Assembly (NCBI GenBank): GCA_037043015.1
Contig: CM073325.1
Location: 1,552,501-1,616,500, forward strand
DNA length: 64,000 bases
Direction of reading: 5' to 3'
DNA from: Bryum argenteum
Lineage: Eukaryota > Streptophyta > Bryopsida > Bryales > Bryaceae
Part shown: piece by piece, positions 13,690-24,698 of the stretch
Numbering within the stretch: the stretch's first letter is position 1
How the letters are laid out: the number at the start of each line of letters is the position of its first letter
Notes under the pieces: generated by a model
The model's database searches: none
Seen by the model: only the letters and a program-made list of their open reading frames with translations
Told to the model about the DNA's origin: nothing
Program-made: the position numbers and the translations under genes

Positions 13690-14732
13690 AACGGTCAGAG
13701 TGGCTATTTGTCGACGAATGCGAATGCTGCGAACTAAACGCAACAACTACGCGCGCAGCTACTGACGCACCGAGCAAAACCTTGTACACCCGCGTACCAG
13801 GAACTTTGTTTGCACTCAGACGGGAATCACTAATCCTGAGTGCGCTCAGCCGATTTCCTGCATACGAAAACGATACAACCAAGGAAAATTGAGAAAGCAC
13901 AGCAATGACAGAGTTATGAATTCACTCCACTGCAGACTGTCAATTCTTCCGAATACGTTAATCGAAACTCCGTTTATTGCTGTAACTACACTTAGAATCG
14001 AAAATCGTTGAAAATCTCAGGATTTGTCCACGCCGCTGTCTCGGTAGCAGGTACCACGAACGAAAGTGTCTTTCCAGATATCTCGTGCAATTCCATAAAT
14101 CTGCAAAAGAGCGTAAAAGCTCGTGAGAATGACTTACACCGAAAAACAAAACCTGCGGAATAGACCTGGCTTGAATCTGCAGCAAGCATCAATTCATTAA
14201 AAACTCAGCATATGGCCAACCTTAACCCTAACGTCCTTGAACCCTAAACCATGAATCTGCATACATACCTCAGTCATGTGAGTAAAACAGGTGTCTTTCG
14301 AATCATTCCTCTTCGATCTTATGCTCAAAAGTGACTATCAGATTCCCCCGCCACCGTCTTCTCGAAGAACTCAAACGACGAGCCGTACTATCCATTTCTT
14401 GCTAGTTCTCAAAAAACGGTACACTACACGTCGCAAAGCTCTAGCTCACTAATTCAACAAATTAAATTCTCGGCAAAATTCACCTGCATTGGCAAAACGA
14501 AAATTGGCAGCGAAGTTCATGATAATCAAACCTCACGAATCAAAATAACATTACCTGCAGAAGCGGGAGTCTCACAGCGTTGAGATAGAGACTCCTCTCG
14601 CAATCGCTTGCTACGAAACCCTAAAGCTACGCCCCGACATGTCTTGAATCCCGGAAAAATTCCTAGCGAGTGCGAGTCCACCGCTAAGAAGCTTCGAGGA
14701 GCGCCTTCAGAAGAAATCAACATGGCGGACAT
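13690..14732 (-). CDS. Duplicated HMA1 transit-peptide exons, candidate 5' end of the PPR gene
   Basis: Exon 1 copy is 14732-14555 (178 nt, the same length and donor as HMA1 exon 1), encoding MSAMLISSEGAPRSF onward. Exon 2 copy starts at 13857 after a CAG acceptor and keeps the HMA1 frame through SSTNSHS. It then diverges at 13695 and reaches a TAG at about 13649. It cannot continue into HMA1, whose exon 3 lies downstream of the other copy. The PPR frame begins within 100 bp and the exon 1 phase matches the PPR acceptor, so a chimeric transcript is plausible. Alternatively this is a dead 5' fragment. Transcript evidence is needed to decide. Confidence 0.55.
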
Positions 14733-16115
14733 CGCTAAATTACCGACTACAGGGGAACGGTCGCTAAATTGCCGACTATGCAGGGGAACGGTCTTCGCTA
14801 TACACACAAACGATCGCTGTGGACGACAAAGACGACGCAGTGGCTCATTTGCTGAGCGATCGGGTGGTCGGGGCAGCAACCGCTAGACGGAGGGATCGGC
14901 CAGCGGTCGCAGCTGGATCGCTGGAGTGCTGCCATGAGGATTTGCTTTTGTTTTCAGGAGTGTGCTCAGAATGTCCTCGTTCGTGGAACAAATGGAGTCA
15001 TTTGGGGCCTCCACGATTGCAGCACCGCCACCAGTTTCGAACCCATTCCCGAATCATGATTCCACGGTACACATTTTATGCTCTCATGCGCTCGGAGTCT
15101 GAGCACTATATAAGCACGTGAAATCTGGGTATCTTTCATTCCAGCAATGTTGACTACAATCCGATCATGTTTAGAAAGGGCTGTGCCGAGACTAGAGCGG
15201 CCCTGTGTCGTCATTGTCCTGCATTGGTCCTGTCCAGTCTCTCCACGGCCCTCTCTGGGTATGATTGAGCCTCCTCTGATTGCATTGTCTCCCTGTCTAG
15301 TACTTGTAGCGATCACAGTAGGATTCAGTGTAGGATGCTGTTCGAGGTTGTGCTCGTGACTCGAGGCGCCCTGGGTGTGTTTTCACCAAGGAGAGAGCTA
15401 GCCATTGCTTGAGTGCAGCTCCATGGTGGAATCGCATCCAGGATGCTTGTGCTACGAAATTAAGGGGCAACATTCGAACGGTGATCGAGACATCAGGAGG
15501 CGATTGGAGGCTTTCAACTTCCTGCGTGCAAATCCTGAATTCTAGATGGATTTTTGCGCGTGAATTTGAAGGCTCCCAGCCGTCTTCCTGCGTGACAATA
15601 TGCAGCTCATCTCAAGGATTTATCGACATTATCTTTACTTGAAGGATGGACTCCGATAACAATGCAGCATTTTCTATTTCACGAGAAGATTGAGTACATG
15701 CGTGGTCATTTTTTCTGCCTGCAACATCCGTGTCGCGGAGTAGGGTAGACATGTGCTAATGACCCAGATTCTCGCACTGAATTCTAGTGAATGGCCATCC
15801 GAATCATATTACTACGTTGTCCGCAATACCGACAGTCTGCTTAGAGTAAGCTCCTCCGAAGAACGCGAACTGGCATCTGCATGAATCGCAACAAACTGCA
15901 AGTCAGTCGATAATATTTATCTCATTCACTACTAATCATCCACGTAAGTAACGCAGATGCGTGATTCAGCCAAAAAATTTAAGAGCACCTAACAGATTCG
16001 CAATATACGGTCATGGACCACCCGATAGCGAATCTTCTCTGCGATTGCAAAATAGCGCTATGAAAATTATTCACATTCAGCTGAATGAATCCAAGGAATT
16101 TCATGGAATCTAATT
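13696..16115. repeat. Segmental duplication, copy B
   Basis: Direct repeat of 9830-11857, placed beyond the PPR gene. It is longer than copy A mainly because of an extra block at about 14018-14385 in the intron. Coding positions differ more than the upstream non-coding half, which is almost identical. That pattern suggests patchy gene conversion or selection on the promoter half. Confidence 0.92.
14018..14385 (-). other. ~370-bp block unique to copy B, with a coding-like frame
   Basis: Absent from the same place in copy A (about 10166). On the minus strand an acceptor-like TTTTGCAG is followed by a frame reading MELHEISGKTLSFVVPATET and ending within the block. It also contains a short telomere-like stretch (CTTAACCCTAACG, GAACCCTAAACC) near 14220-14250. 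I do not recognise the peptide. It could be an exon of another gene, a remnant of the original PPR 5' end, or chance. Confidence 0.35.
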
Positions 16116-17728
16116 GAGAGACTGATTGTGTCATACCAACACCAATGAATCTACAGTCTGTCCTCTATAAATGTTTGCCCCTCTAGAGTAAGCTCTTATT
16201 AACATTCAAGAGTGGTTAACAATTAATGATAAAAAGTGTTTTAGAGCAAGTTTTAACATTAAAAAGTTCGTATAATTTCAAAATGTAACACGTATAAACA
16301 ATTCAAGCTCATAGAGTGAAATTTTAAAAATCATAGAGTGTATTTTTGATATTGTATAATTATTAACTTTCTATTTCATTCATATTGTGGATGCATAGTG
16401 ATCTATATCATCCGTTAACATTTATAAAGTCAACATGACAAAGAGGGAAGTATCATTTTGTTAAAAGTTAACACGTTTTATCATTCGTAGTATGCAATAT
16501 AAGTAGAAGAAAGTTAACCTCTAGGATACAACAATTGTACCAACATTGGAAAAACAATTGGAGGTCTTTTGAACCTTAAGAACGGATTTTAGCTTAGGGT
16601 GGGAGCGCACAGGCGTGGGGGTGCAAGAGACTCGGAAATGGCTGCCGTAGCAGTGGTCGAGCGATGTCGGAGATTGGAGAGGTCGCAACGAAGTGGAGTT
16701 AAGGAAGGGGGGCAAGCGACGTAGATCAAGCAAATCAACTGCATGAATCGCAACGGGAGTTAGAGGTCGAAATCAGAGGCTGAGAGCCCCAACCATGACA
16801 AGCCCTATATGGTTGGGGGTTAACTCTCTCGAAGGCAATGGGCAAGCACCCTTGCCCGTACTTTTGAGGTAATTATGCACTGGGTCTGCTACTATAGGAA
16901 GTGTTGGTTTGACAATTAGCTTACTTGTAGGAGGAAGCTTAGTAAAAACAAAAACTGAAAAAAAAGAAGAAACTCCCTTGCCAAGTAGCTATACTACTTT
17001 TTTTCATGATAGTATCACTCAATTGATTAATATATTAACTGGTAAAAAAAATTTAAAATTTAAAAATAAAACAATAATAATAAACTCAAATCCACAGGGC
17101 TCTTTGAGAAGGGGTGTTCCACGGTGATTCCAAAAAGAACACCCAGGCATATGAATTTGTCTTTTCCAGAAACATTGGATCCTTCTGAAACATAGCCTGC
17201 ATCATGTGAAAGGATCCCAATCTCGATTAGAAGCTGATATTATCTACTAATAAAAACAAGGTCATCCCTAGTCTGACAATCTGACCTCCTCAATTTTGTA
17301 CCGGTACCCTCTAAACCCGCGCAGTAAGATTGCCTGGCAAGCCATGTACATCATGTTAAATGATTCCCTACAGAGCTGCAGCTCTCGCCAAGTCTCGTCT
17401 GACAACTGACTTGCAGCCGCCTCAAGCCTCAGCCATCGTCCCTTTTTATACTTGGAATTTCCTCCACCAGATAAAATAATAGAATTTCAGGGTGTTGTTA
17501 TTTCGAGCAAGACATTCATGCATGATAACAAAATTGTATGATTTCCCATGTTATTTTTACCGATTGCAAAGACGTTTAGAAACGAACACGATATTCATTC
17601 TTTATGAGAATGCTTGCCATGCCAATGGCTTCAAGATAGAACTATTATTTGAGGAAGTTGTTATCGGAATGGAATCATGCCGATGGCATCAAAGTCATAT
17701 CTATGATCTGGTGCTAGTAATGTAATTA
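16116..17728. other. AT-rich intergenic region
   Basis: No gene recognised. A 72-codon frame at 16909-17127 (SLLVGGSLVKTKTEKKEE) sits in very AT-rich DNA bounded by GC-rich flanks. Its Lys/Asn/Ile-rich composition recalls organellar DNA, but I cannot name a source. The rest is low-complexity AT-rich sequence. Confidence 0.4.
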
Positions 17729-18017
17729 GGGCCACTTTACACACAGGCTGGGGCCGGCCGGAGAGCGGGCTAAATTCAACTGCTAGAGCTCCGGCCCAAG
17801 TTGGGAAGTTCGGGTCAGGGTAAACCTTGTCCCAATCGCATCGCTTGGGCCCGAACATTTTGGCGCCAAAACCGTGCCACATAGTATAAATTGAAGTTCC
17901 GGTCGGGCCCTAGTGTGAAACCCTTGGGCCTGATTTGAAAGAATTGAGCCCTCTGATTGATCGAAATTTGAAGAATTTGGGCCGGCCCTCAATCCGGCCC
18001 CAAGTATAAAGTGGCCC
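17729..18017. mobile_element. 289-bp MITE with GGGCCACTTTA termini flanked by TA
   Basis: Begins GGGCCACTTTA and ends TAAAGTGGCCC, with further inverted similarity (GGGGCCGGCC against GGCCGG..CCCC) inward. TA dinucleotides flank both ends (17727-17728 and 18018-18019), as expected for a Tc1/mariner-type (Stowaway-like) insertion. It has no coding capacity and is GC-rich compared with its surroundings. Confidence 0.7.
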
Positions 18018-18250
18018 TAAGTAGTACATTGAGACGGTTTCGTGTAGGTGATGAAACAAAACTTGTTAAATTTTAACAGAGAGGTTTTAATTGGTGGGAT
18101 GGCTTGGGGCATACATCCAAGGATAGGTCAAACAAACACTCTATTCATACTAGCCTTCAATAGGTTTGAAGTTGTTCCTCTATATTTCTTAGGTACGCTT
18201 TACATGTGGAGTCAAGGCGAGCATGGGGCTGAAGGAGGGCAAAAATTCTG

Positions 18251-18619
18251 TTAATCCTTAAACGTCCAAGGTGACCCGAGGGGTCTTTTTCCAATAGAAT
18301 CTTCTCTGTAGCTCTCAATGTACTCAACTTTTCACTTATATTTTGATGTCAAACTGGTCACCTTCTTCTGATGCATTCAAAAAGTGAAATTTTAGAATTC
18401 AAATCACAATTTGTAGGAGTGATTTTGTGCTTTGAAAGGATTGTGGTAGGTAGGTTGGGGTCGTACAATACTTGTAGGAGGTTGCAAGCTCATCATTGAT
18501 TGGATCATTCATGATGCCCAAGTTCAAAAAGTGCACTATTCATGATGCCCGAGTTCAAAAGATGCTGTGATCCAATACTGGGCTGCCCAAATCCGTATAG
18601 CCTGACGTTTAAGGGTTAA
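18251..18619 (+). mobile_element. TTAA-bounded MITE, copy 1
   Basis: Starts TTAATCCTTAAACG and ends CGTTTAAGGGTTAA, giving terminal inverted repeats of about 14 bp bounded by TTAA. The interior matches 28431-28785 and, inverted, 27896-28264. Shared landmarks are CCCGAGGGG near the left end, CACTTATATTTTGATGTC in the middle, and ATCATGATGCCCRAGTTCAAA-type words near the right. No coding capacity. Confidence 0.8.
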
Positions 18620-19343
18620 TGTGATTGGTCCATTACTTGTAGTTCAGAAAATGAACCAATCACATTGAGAGAATTTCTGCTCTCCATTGGACGTGGGTTA
18701 GAACCAATTATGATGATTACAAATAAAGTCCGGTTTCACTCCAGAAGTATGCTCCTTGGAGGTTGAAATCCGTACACTAAAAAGAAGTAGCAGCCTTTAC
18801 CCCCTCTAGAGAAAAGCCCATATGGGCGTAGATTTTGAGAATTTGCATGCCACTGCAAATTTCCTAGTCAATGCCCCATATCACCCACGTGGCATTCGGA
18901 TAGATAATCAGCCCCGTCAACACCAGTCACATGTAGCCAGCCGGCAGCATCGGGGGTTAGTCAGCCCGATGGAAACACCCGCTACCCGACACCCAGCCCG
19001 TGGCCGTCTTCCTCTACCACCACCACCAGGCCAAGTCCCTCTGCGTCCTCCTCACGTAATTCAATCCGTCGGCCACCTTTTTCGTCGCAGATTTCGTAGG
19101 CTTCATTGCTAATTGCCGTTGCAGCTACCCTCCGTTGATTCGCCCTTGTCTCTGTGAGCAAAACGACCCCTAAATTTCCCGTTTCCGCCTCGTGTCGGGC
19201 CAACACCGGGGTAGATTTTACTGAGAAGTGAGCTGAAGCGTTCGGGAAGGATGAGAATGCTGCCTTAAAGTGGCGGTACAGCTACAGAGCATTGGAGCGA
19301 AAGGAGCCTTTAGTGGCAGCCATTGAGGATCTCTGTATTGTAG
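18620..19343. other. Intergenic spacer and probable 5' flank of the membrane-protein gene
   Basis: GC content rises toward the downstream gene. The 96-codon frame at 18822-19112 is Pro/Arg/His-rich and unsupported. I see no clear element. Confidence 0.45.
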
Positions 19344-20159
19344 TTGGAGCGTTGTGGACGATCTAGCAGGTCGGGAGGGGCGATGTTTAGAGGGCCGCCG
19401 CCGGGGTACGGACCACCCCCGGTGTATGGAGGACCACCCCCGGGATATGGAGGACCACCGCCGGTATATGGAGGACCACCGAGGGGATACGATCCGCGGG
19501 GAGTGTACGCACAGGGGGGGCGAGGAGATCCGCGACTCGAGCAAGAGCTTCGTCGACACCGCGGGCCATCGCCGTGGATTCCCGCGACGATTCTTGGAGT
19601 GGTCTTGCTAATCACAGGGATGCCATACACAAGATCGGTCACAGCGCCCGATCCATTGTTAGCGTATCAGGCCGCGGCAGCAGCGGCGGCCGCAGCGGCG
19701 CGACCTGGTTACAGCTTCCCGCTGCCGCTCCTGTGGATCCCCGTGCTAGGGTTGATCGCGTTCCAATTCTTTGGCCACGGCGGCCATTGGTACGGTCCTG
19801 ATGGTTACGGCCAGCGCGGTGCTGAATACTTCGGCAGGCGTGGCGCGTATCCGGCCATGGCTCCCGGCGCGCACAGGCAGCGAGGTCCGGAGGTGGTGAA
19901 CCGCGGCTGGGGAAGCTGGTGGCCCTGGAACACTCCTTCCTGGGACGCCAATAGTCGGTACGTGAATCCTAACCACCAGCGAGGGTTGCTGTCCATGTTC
20001 ATGGACTACGGTGGTCACTGGGTGCTCATCTTGCTCGGAATCACGCTCTTCTCGCTTGCTAGCGCCAGCTCCTCCGTCATCCCGAACCCTCCGGCTGTCC
20101 TCCCCGTCCCTCCTCTTGCTCCTCAAACACTGGGATTCCCCTGGTCACTGTTCTTCTAA
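19344..20159 (+). CDS. Intronless Gly/Pro/Tyr-rich N-terminus membrane protein
   Basis: A 271-codon frame with clear coding character, sitting in GC-rich DNA. Residues 15-50 are repeats of GPPPGYGGPPPVYG type. A predicted membrane segment at about 77-95 (WIPATILGVVLLITG) is followed by an Ala run (about 110-118). A second hydrophobic segment lies at about 125-142 (LPLLWIPVLGLIAFQFF) and a third near 226-244 (WVLILLGITLFSLAS). The C-terminus is Pro-rich. Two starts are possible: MERC at 19344 and MFRG at 19383. The second leaves the GYP-rich region at the very N-terminus. I do not recognise a functional family. A GYP-rich tail on a multi-pass protein suggests an endomembrane or plasma-membrane protein, but that is inference. 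Confidence 0.75.
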   Translation: MERCGRSSRSGGAMFRGPPPGYGPPPVYGGPPPGYGGPPPVYGGPPRGYDPRGVYAQGGRGDPRLEQELRRHRGPSPWIPATILGVVLLITGMPYTRSVTAPDPLLAYQAAAAAAAAAARPGYSFPLPLLWIPVLGLIAFQFFGHGGHWYGPDGYGQRGAEYFGRRGAYPAMAPGAHRQRGPEVVNRGWGSWWPWNTPSWDANSRYVNPNHQRGLLSMFMDYGGHWVLILLGITLFSLASASSSVIPNPPAVLPVPPLAPQTLGFPWSLFF

Positions 20160-22982
20160 GCAGAGACAGGATCACTTGAACCAGCAATCGGCAGGAGCTT
20201 CAACTCCGCACTGGAGGTTCATTGTTCAATGTACAAATGCCGTTCGAGTGGGAAGCCGATTGTGGTCTGCAACGGTATCATGTATCGTGGAGGTTGGTAT
20301 GCAGGTACAAACTTTTTGTAGAGGTTTTAGTAGATAAATTTAAATTGATGACATGAGCATGAGTATTCTCATGAGCATCAGTTCGGGTGTAATTGTATAT
20401 TATCAAGCGGATTCCTCCAGCTTGCCATTCTTCTCAGTTCCCTGGTGTCGTGGTGAATTGTCGAAATTCGTTACAGTAGTCTTTGATGGAGTTTCTGGTT
20501 TTAGTGTGAAGGTTACGATTCAGGTTCTTACAGTTTGAACATGCTGCATTCGGTCACAACATTCAACCTTGAGGTGGGCATAGTGTTACTCGGTAACTAA
20601 GTGTAGATGGCATGATCAGGTTCAGGTGGAGTACAATCATATTCAAATACAATCGAATTAAATGGCCAGTTTAACAGTTTGAGTGATGCCTTATCAAAGC
20701 TTTCCATCTTGAACAATTCGTTGACAAATTTGCATAGTTTCAAGTATTTTCCACCTGATATTGTAATATACAAAGTTGATTCCGAGGTTCTATGTCTTTG
20801 AACTTGAATACCTTTGGACCTTATCATGAAGACAAATTCGAAATGATTAAGCTCATGAACTCATGAACAAGGTCGAGAGCCTTGAAATCAATCAGAATGA
20901 GAGACATGCCATTGGAATTCAAATGCTTGAGGTAAAACCTGTCTTTGTTTTGTGTAGAGCTCTTAGAAGTTGATTTTCAAAATACTCACTATGAAAGTTC
21001 AAATGTGCCCGAAGGCATCCTGGCTAGCTCGCTGCTTTGGTTCATGATTGTATTTCTCCGAATTGATAATACATTGATTGTTTCAAAATAGAAAAGAAAA
21101 AGAAAAGTTCAAATGTCTCGCTATTGAAACACTTACAGAAAAACTTACAACATTTTCTAGAAGAGTCCAAAATTGATGTTTATAGTATGAACAATCCTTC
21201 AAGGTATGAGCACCTGAAGGCAGGAACCCCCCACCATAAGCATGAAGGCAGGAACCCCCCACCATAAGCATGAATGCCAGAATCTCGCATTTTGAGGACT
21301 TGATCACCCTACAATTACTCTTACTACACCCCATGTATATATACATTAGGGTGTCCACTTTTAGGTGACCTATATTGGTCACTTTTAAAATTTGTAGTTA
21401 TTATTGTGAGTGCTTTTAAATATGGTAAAAGCAGGAATATTTTGTTTCTTACTTATTTGCTTTTTACTGAAGAATAGTAAGCCACTCATCCACCACTCCA
21501 AGTATAGTGAATTCCTCAAATGCAAAAAAGTAGATGTTATTATTTTCTAATGCACACATGGGCATGGAGTCCATAGTAGGACATGCTAAAAGACAACAAT
21601 TGAGCGATCCCTTTAGCAACTCTTAGTAAAGAACAAAGCAACTTTTAGTAACGAACAGTGTATCGATACACTATTATGAGCATTGTCAATGTGATTGAAG
21701 ATCTCACTCCACAAGTTTTGACTTACTATGTCATCTTCATGGCAAGTGCTCATCAAGTGGTGCCGTAATGTAGGCATCCCATACAATTCTTTGTGTAATC
21801 TGACAAAAAGTGTGGAGCAAAGACTTATATGCACAAGTACGGGTCAACAACTTGGAGGTAAGAGACCAAAGCTACGAAATTTCGCCTTCAACATTCCAAT
21901 GATCAACAAAATCCACTATTGCAAGCCCCTCGATTCACTTTTAAATTCTTGAAAGCAGGCTCCGAAGTAGCTTTCGAGGAAATCGGTTCACACGCGCGCA
22001 AATCCGTGCACTTCACCTGCTTTTCAGGTCGATATGCCACTTTCCATGCAATTCATTGATACAAGGCATGCAATAGTCACAGCTGACAGCCACTCCATAT
22101 TTCTACTGTGCCTGTGGATCCAGTGCTCAAAATTTAACTCATTCACCATCAGCTTCCATTTCGAGGCAGAGCACAAACAGAGTACAACTCAGAGGCGTTG
22201 TTTTCTGGCATTAATCACGGTTAGAGGAATGTCATGAGAGTGGATTTGAAAGAAGCTCCTTGTGAATGAGAGAGGCTTACCCATCACACTCAAGAATGTA
22301 GTGGAGACTAATTGTTGAGCTTTGACTGCAAGCAGCAGCTAGCTCCTGAGTCATACTTGGTACATGGCAGCAACGGCGAGGCAATGATAGTGATCTCGCA
22401 AATCACTGAAGCCTCCATGCCCGGAAAAATTCACAAAAGCTCTTCCGTGATGATAGATCTGCCTTTGCTTAAAAAGCCTGGTGCTCATTGACCTGCCATT
22501 TAAATATCTGGCGAATCAATCAAAGTTCAGACAGACCACTTTTGTCAAACACAAATCATGTACCTCCATTCCCCATTCCTCACCTCTGAAAATTGCTCAG
22601 ATAAAAGACCCCATATATGAGCTTGAAAACAAGCCCTCGAATACACGCGTAGAACTTGAAGTATTTACAGTAATTCAACAGACACAGTATACCTAAAATG
22701 CCCCTCATCATCTGTTCCGTTATTGGCAATATGTATGCAAACTCAGGTTCAAAAACCTCGCTCAATGAGCCGGAAAAGGGAATTCAAACCTCCTGCGTAA
22801 GGGAGCGATCTCTAAACCACCATGACGATGTCTCACAAATTTCTTATTAGCTCATGGACTAGCCACCTCAATGACAATGACCTTGAGAAAGAATGGAAGT
22901 ATGCTGCTATCGTCTACCAAAAGGATCGATAGAGCTAGCTATGAATGGGGATATATGTTTCCCCTAGCGGTGCAAAATGGGC
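20160..22982. other. Intergenic region
   Basis: The first 300 bases are probably the 3' UTR of the upstream gene. At 21217-21272 a 28-bp unit (core GGCAGGAACCCCCCACCATA) is repeated twice in tandem. Otherwise AT-rich with no supported gene or RNA. Confidence 0.5.
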
Positions 22983-24698
22983 TCAAGAGGCCACTCTTTG
23001 CAGATATGATTTGCTGTACATGGAGGAGAAGGCAACGCAAAGACGGAGGTCACGATGATCAGCCCAGCCACCCCAGCCCCAGAAGCCCAAGTTATACCCT
23101 TTGATAGGAAACTTGTAAAGCTCCCAGTTCGGATCGATGTTGGGCACTTTGTCGCGATCATCGATAATCCCCAGATGCATCGAGGAGTCACGGCACTCGC
23201 TCGATTTCGACTTGCTGTAGCCTTGATGCAAGCCACAGCGACCAAAGTGGACAGCACTCGTGCGCGGGCCACGGAGAGTGTACACCGCGTCGCCGAAGCT
23301 GGGAAACACGGTAGCCCACATGGTGATGTCCCAATTGTAGTCATCGAACTTGCAAAATGGCACAGCGCGGGCATGGATAGCCTCCCACACCGTCCTGTTC
23401 CAAGTGTACCCGACATTCCCCGGCTTCTCCATGATGAGCTTGTCGATTCCCTCCCCGCGGGACTTCACGTCCAGCGGCGCGGCGTTCACGGCGATACAGA
23501 GCGGGCACTTCTCGTTTTTCAGCCGCGCCAGGGTTTGAATGTTGCGGTACGCATTCGGGAGTAGGTAGTGATCCTCCTCGATGAACATGATGTGGCCGTT
23601 GTGAGCTTTGGTTTCTCGTAACCCGTCCCAGACCGTGTTCATCATCCACCACCAGTGATGCTTTAGAGAGACAATTCGCACGCTTCGGTGGTTGCCGTAT
23701 TGGTCTGGGTTCCCTGCGCAGCCTAGCTTCTTCGCTTTCTCCTTGTTCTTGCAATCTCCAGGTGAGACCCCCGGAAACTGATCTGGGTACAAGTGCGGCG
23801 ACCATGGCGCAAAGATCTGCTTCACCTGCGCAATCAAACAAACCCAATCAACCGATCTCTTCCACTACACTCCCCTTCGCCTCAAATCGAAGCGCGACTT
23901 CATCCATGATCGCTGAGGTACAAACGGAGATACAAATTTTGATCTACGGCCTTCACTTCAAATTTTTAGCTACAAACTCCACTGAAAAGAAGGCTCTCAA
24001 GATCATGATCTCTAGCCTTCACTTCAAATTTCGATCTGCAACCTCCGCTCTCTTAAAATTTTGTATCCAACGTAAAACGCTCTATACAGCCATCTCCAAA
24101 TGCGAGCACAGGTCATGTAAGTTCCACTGTCGTGCAATTCTCTCGGTGAAAAACCCTAATGTAAATCCAGCAAGAATTCTTTTACCACGGTTTCTTTTTC
24201 ATAGATGATTTGCGAATTGGATAGCGATCGTTGACAAAGTGAGAGTAAGGAGGAAGGGGCGCGTGCCTGGCAGAAGCGGATGGATTCCACAATGGCGTTC
24301 ATGTCTTCATAGAATCCATCGTGGCTGACAATGAGCAGTGTCTCGTTGATACCAATAACCTGCGAGAGCGACTGAATGACGAGCTGCAAGTATTTCGGTC
24401 GGTAATGGACATACAAGACGATAGGGATGTGATCGTCAGCGAGCGACGGGAAGAGGTCGAGATTCCGGGGCGGCAAGCTATTCCGCACGAGGAGTGGTTC
24501 AGAGATTTCGTTGAGATCGGGGAGGTTGATGCCGCGCAGTCGGAGGGCTTCCACGTCCACGTCGGCCCGGGGTTTTCTGGCGCCGTGGAAGGTTTGCTCC
24601 AGGTAGGGCGCCACGAAGAAGACGAGCACGAGGAGTTGCAGCAGCAGCAGAGGCCAGGGCTGGCGGCAGCCTCGTGACCGGATCCCCATCCCCATCAC
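22983..24698 (-). CDS. GnTII: Alpha-1,6-mannosyl-glycoprotein 2-beta-N-acetylglucosaminyltransferase (GnTII)
   Basis: Golgi enzyme that adds GlcNAc to the alpha-1,6 mannose during complex N-glycan assembly (family knowledge). Exon 1 is 24698-24267 and exon 2 is 23825-22983, giving 424 residues; plant homologues are about 430. Residues 14-33 form a type II signal anchor (WPLLLLQLLVLVFFVAPYL). Catalytic-domain landmarks are LYVHYRPKYLQLVIQSLS, LLIVSHDGFYEDMN, NPDQYGNHR, KHHWWWMMNTVWDGL, the metal-binding-type FIEEDHYLLPNAYRN, DDYNWDITMWATVFPSFG and GPRTSAVHFGRCGLHQG. The junction CAG|GCACGC..GCGCAG|GTG is required by homology (FCQ|VKQIF), so the intron uses a GC donor. The start is the first of two nearby Met codons. 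Confidence 0.94.
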
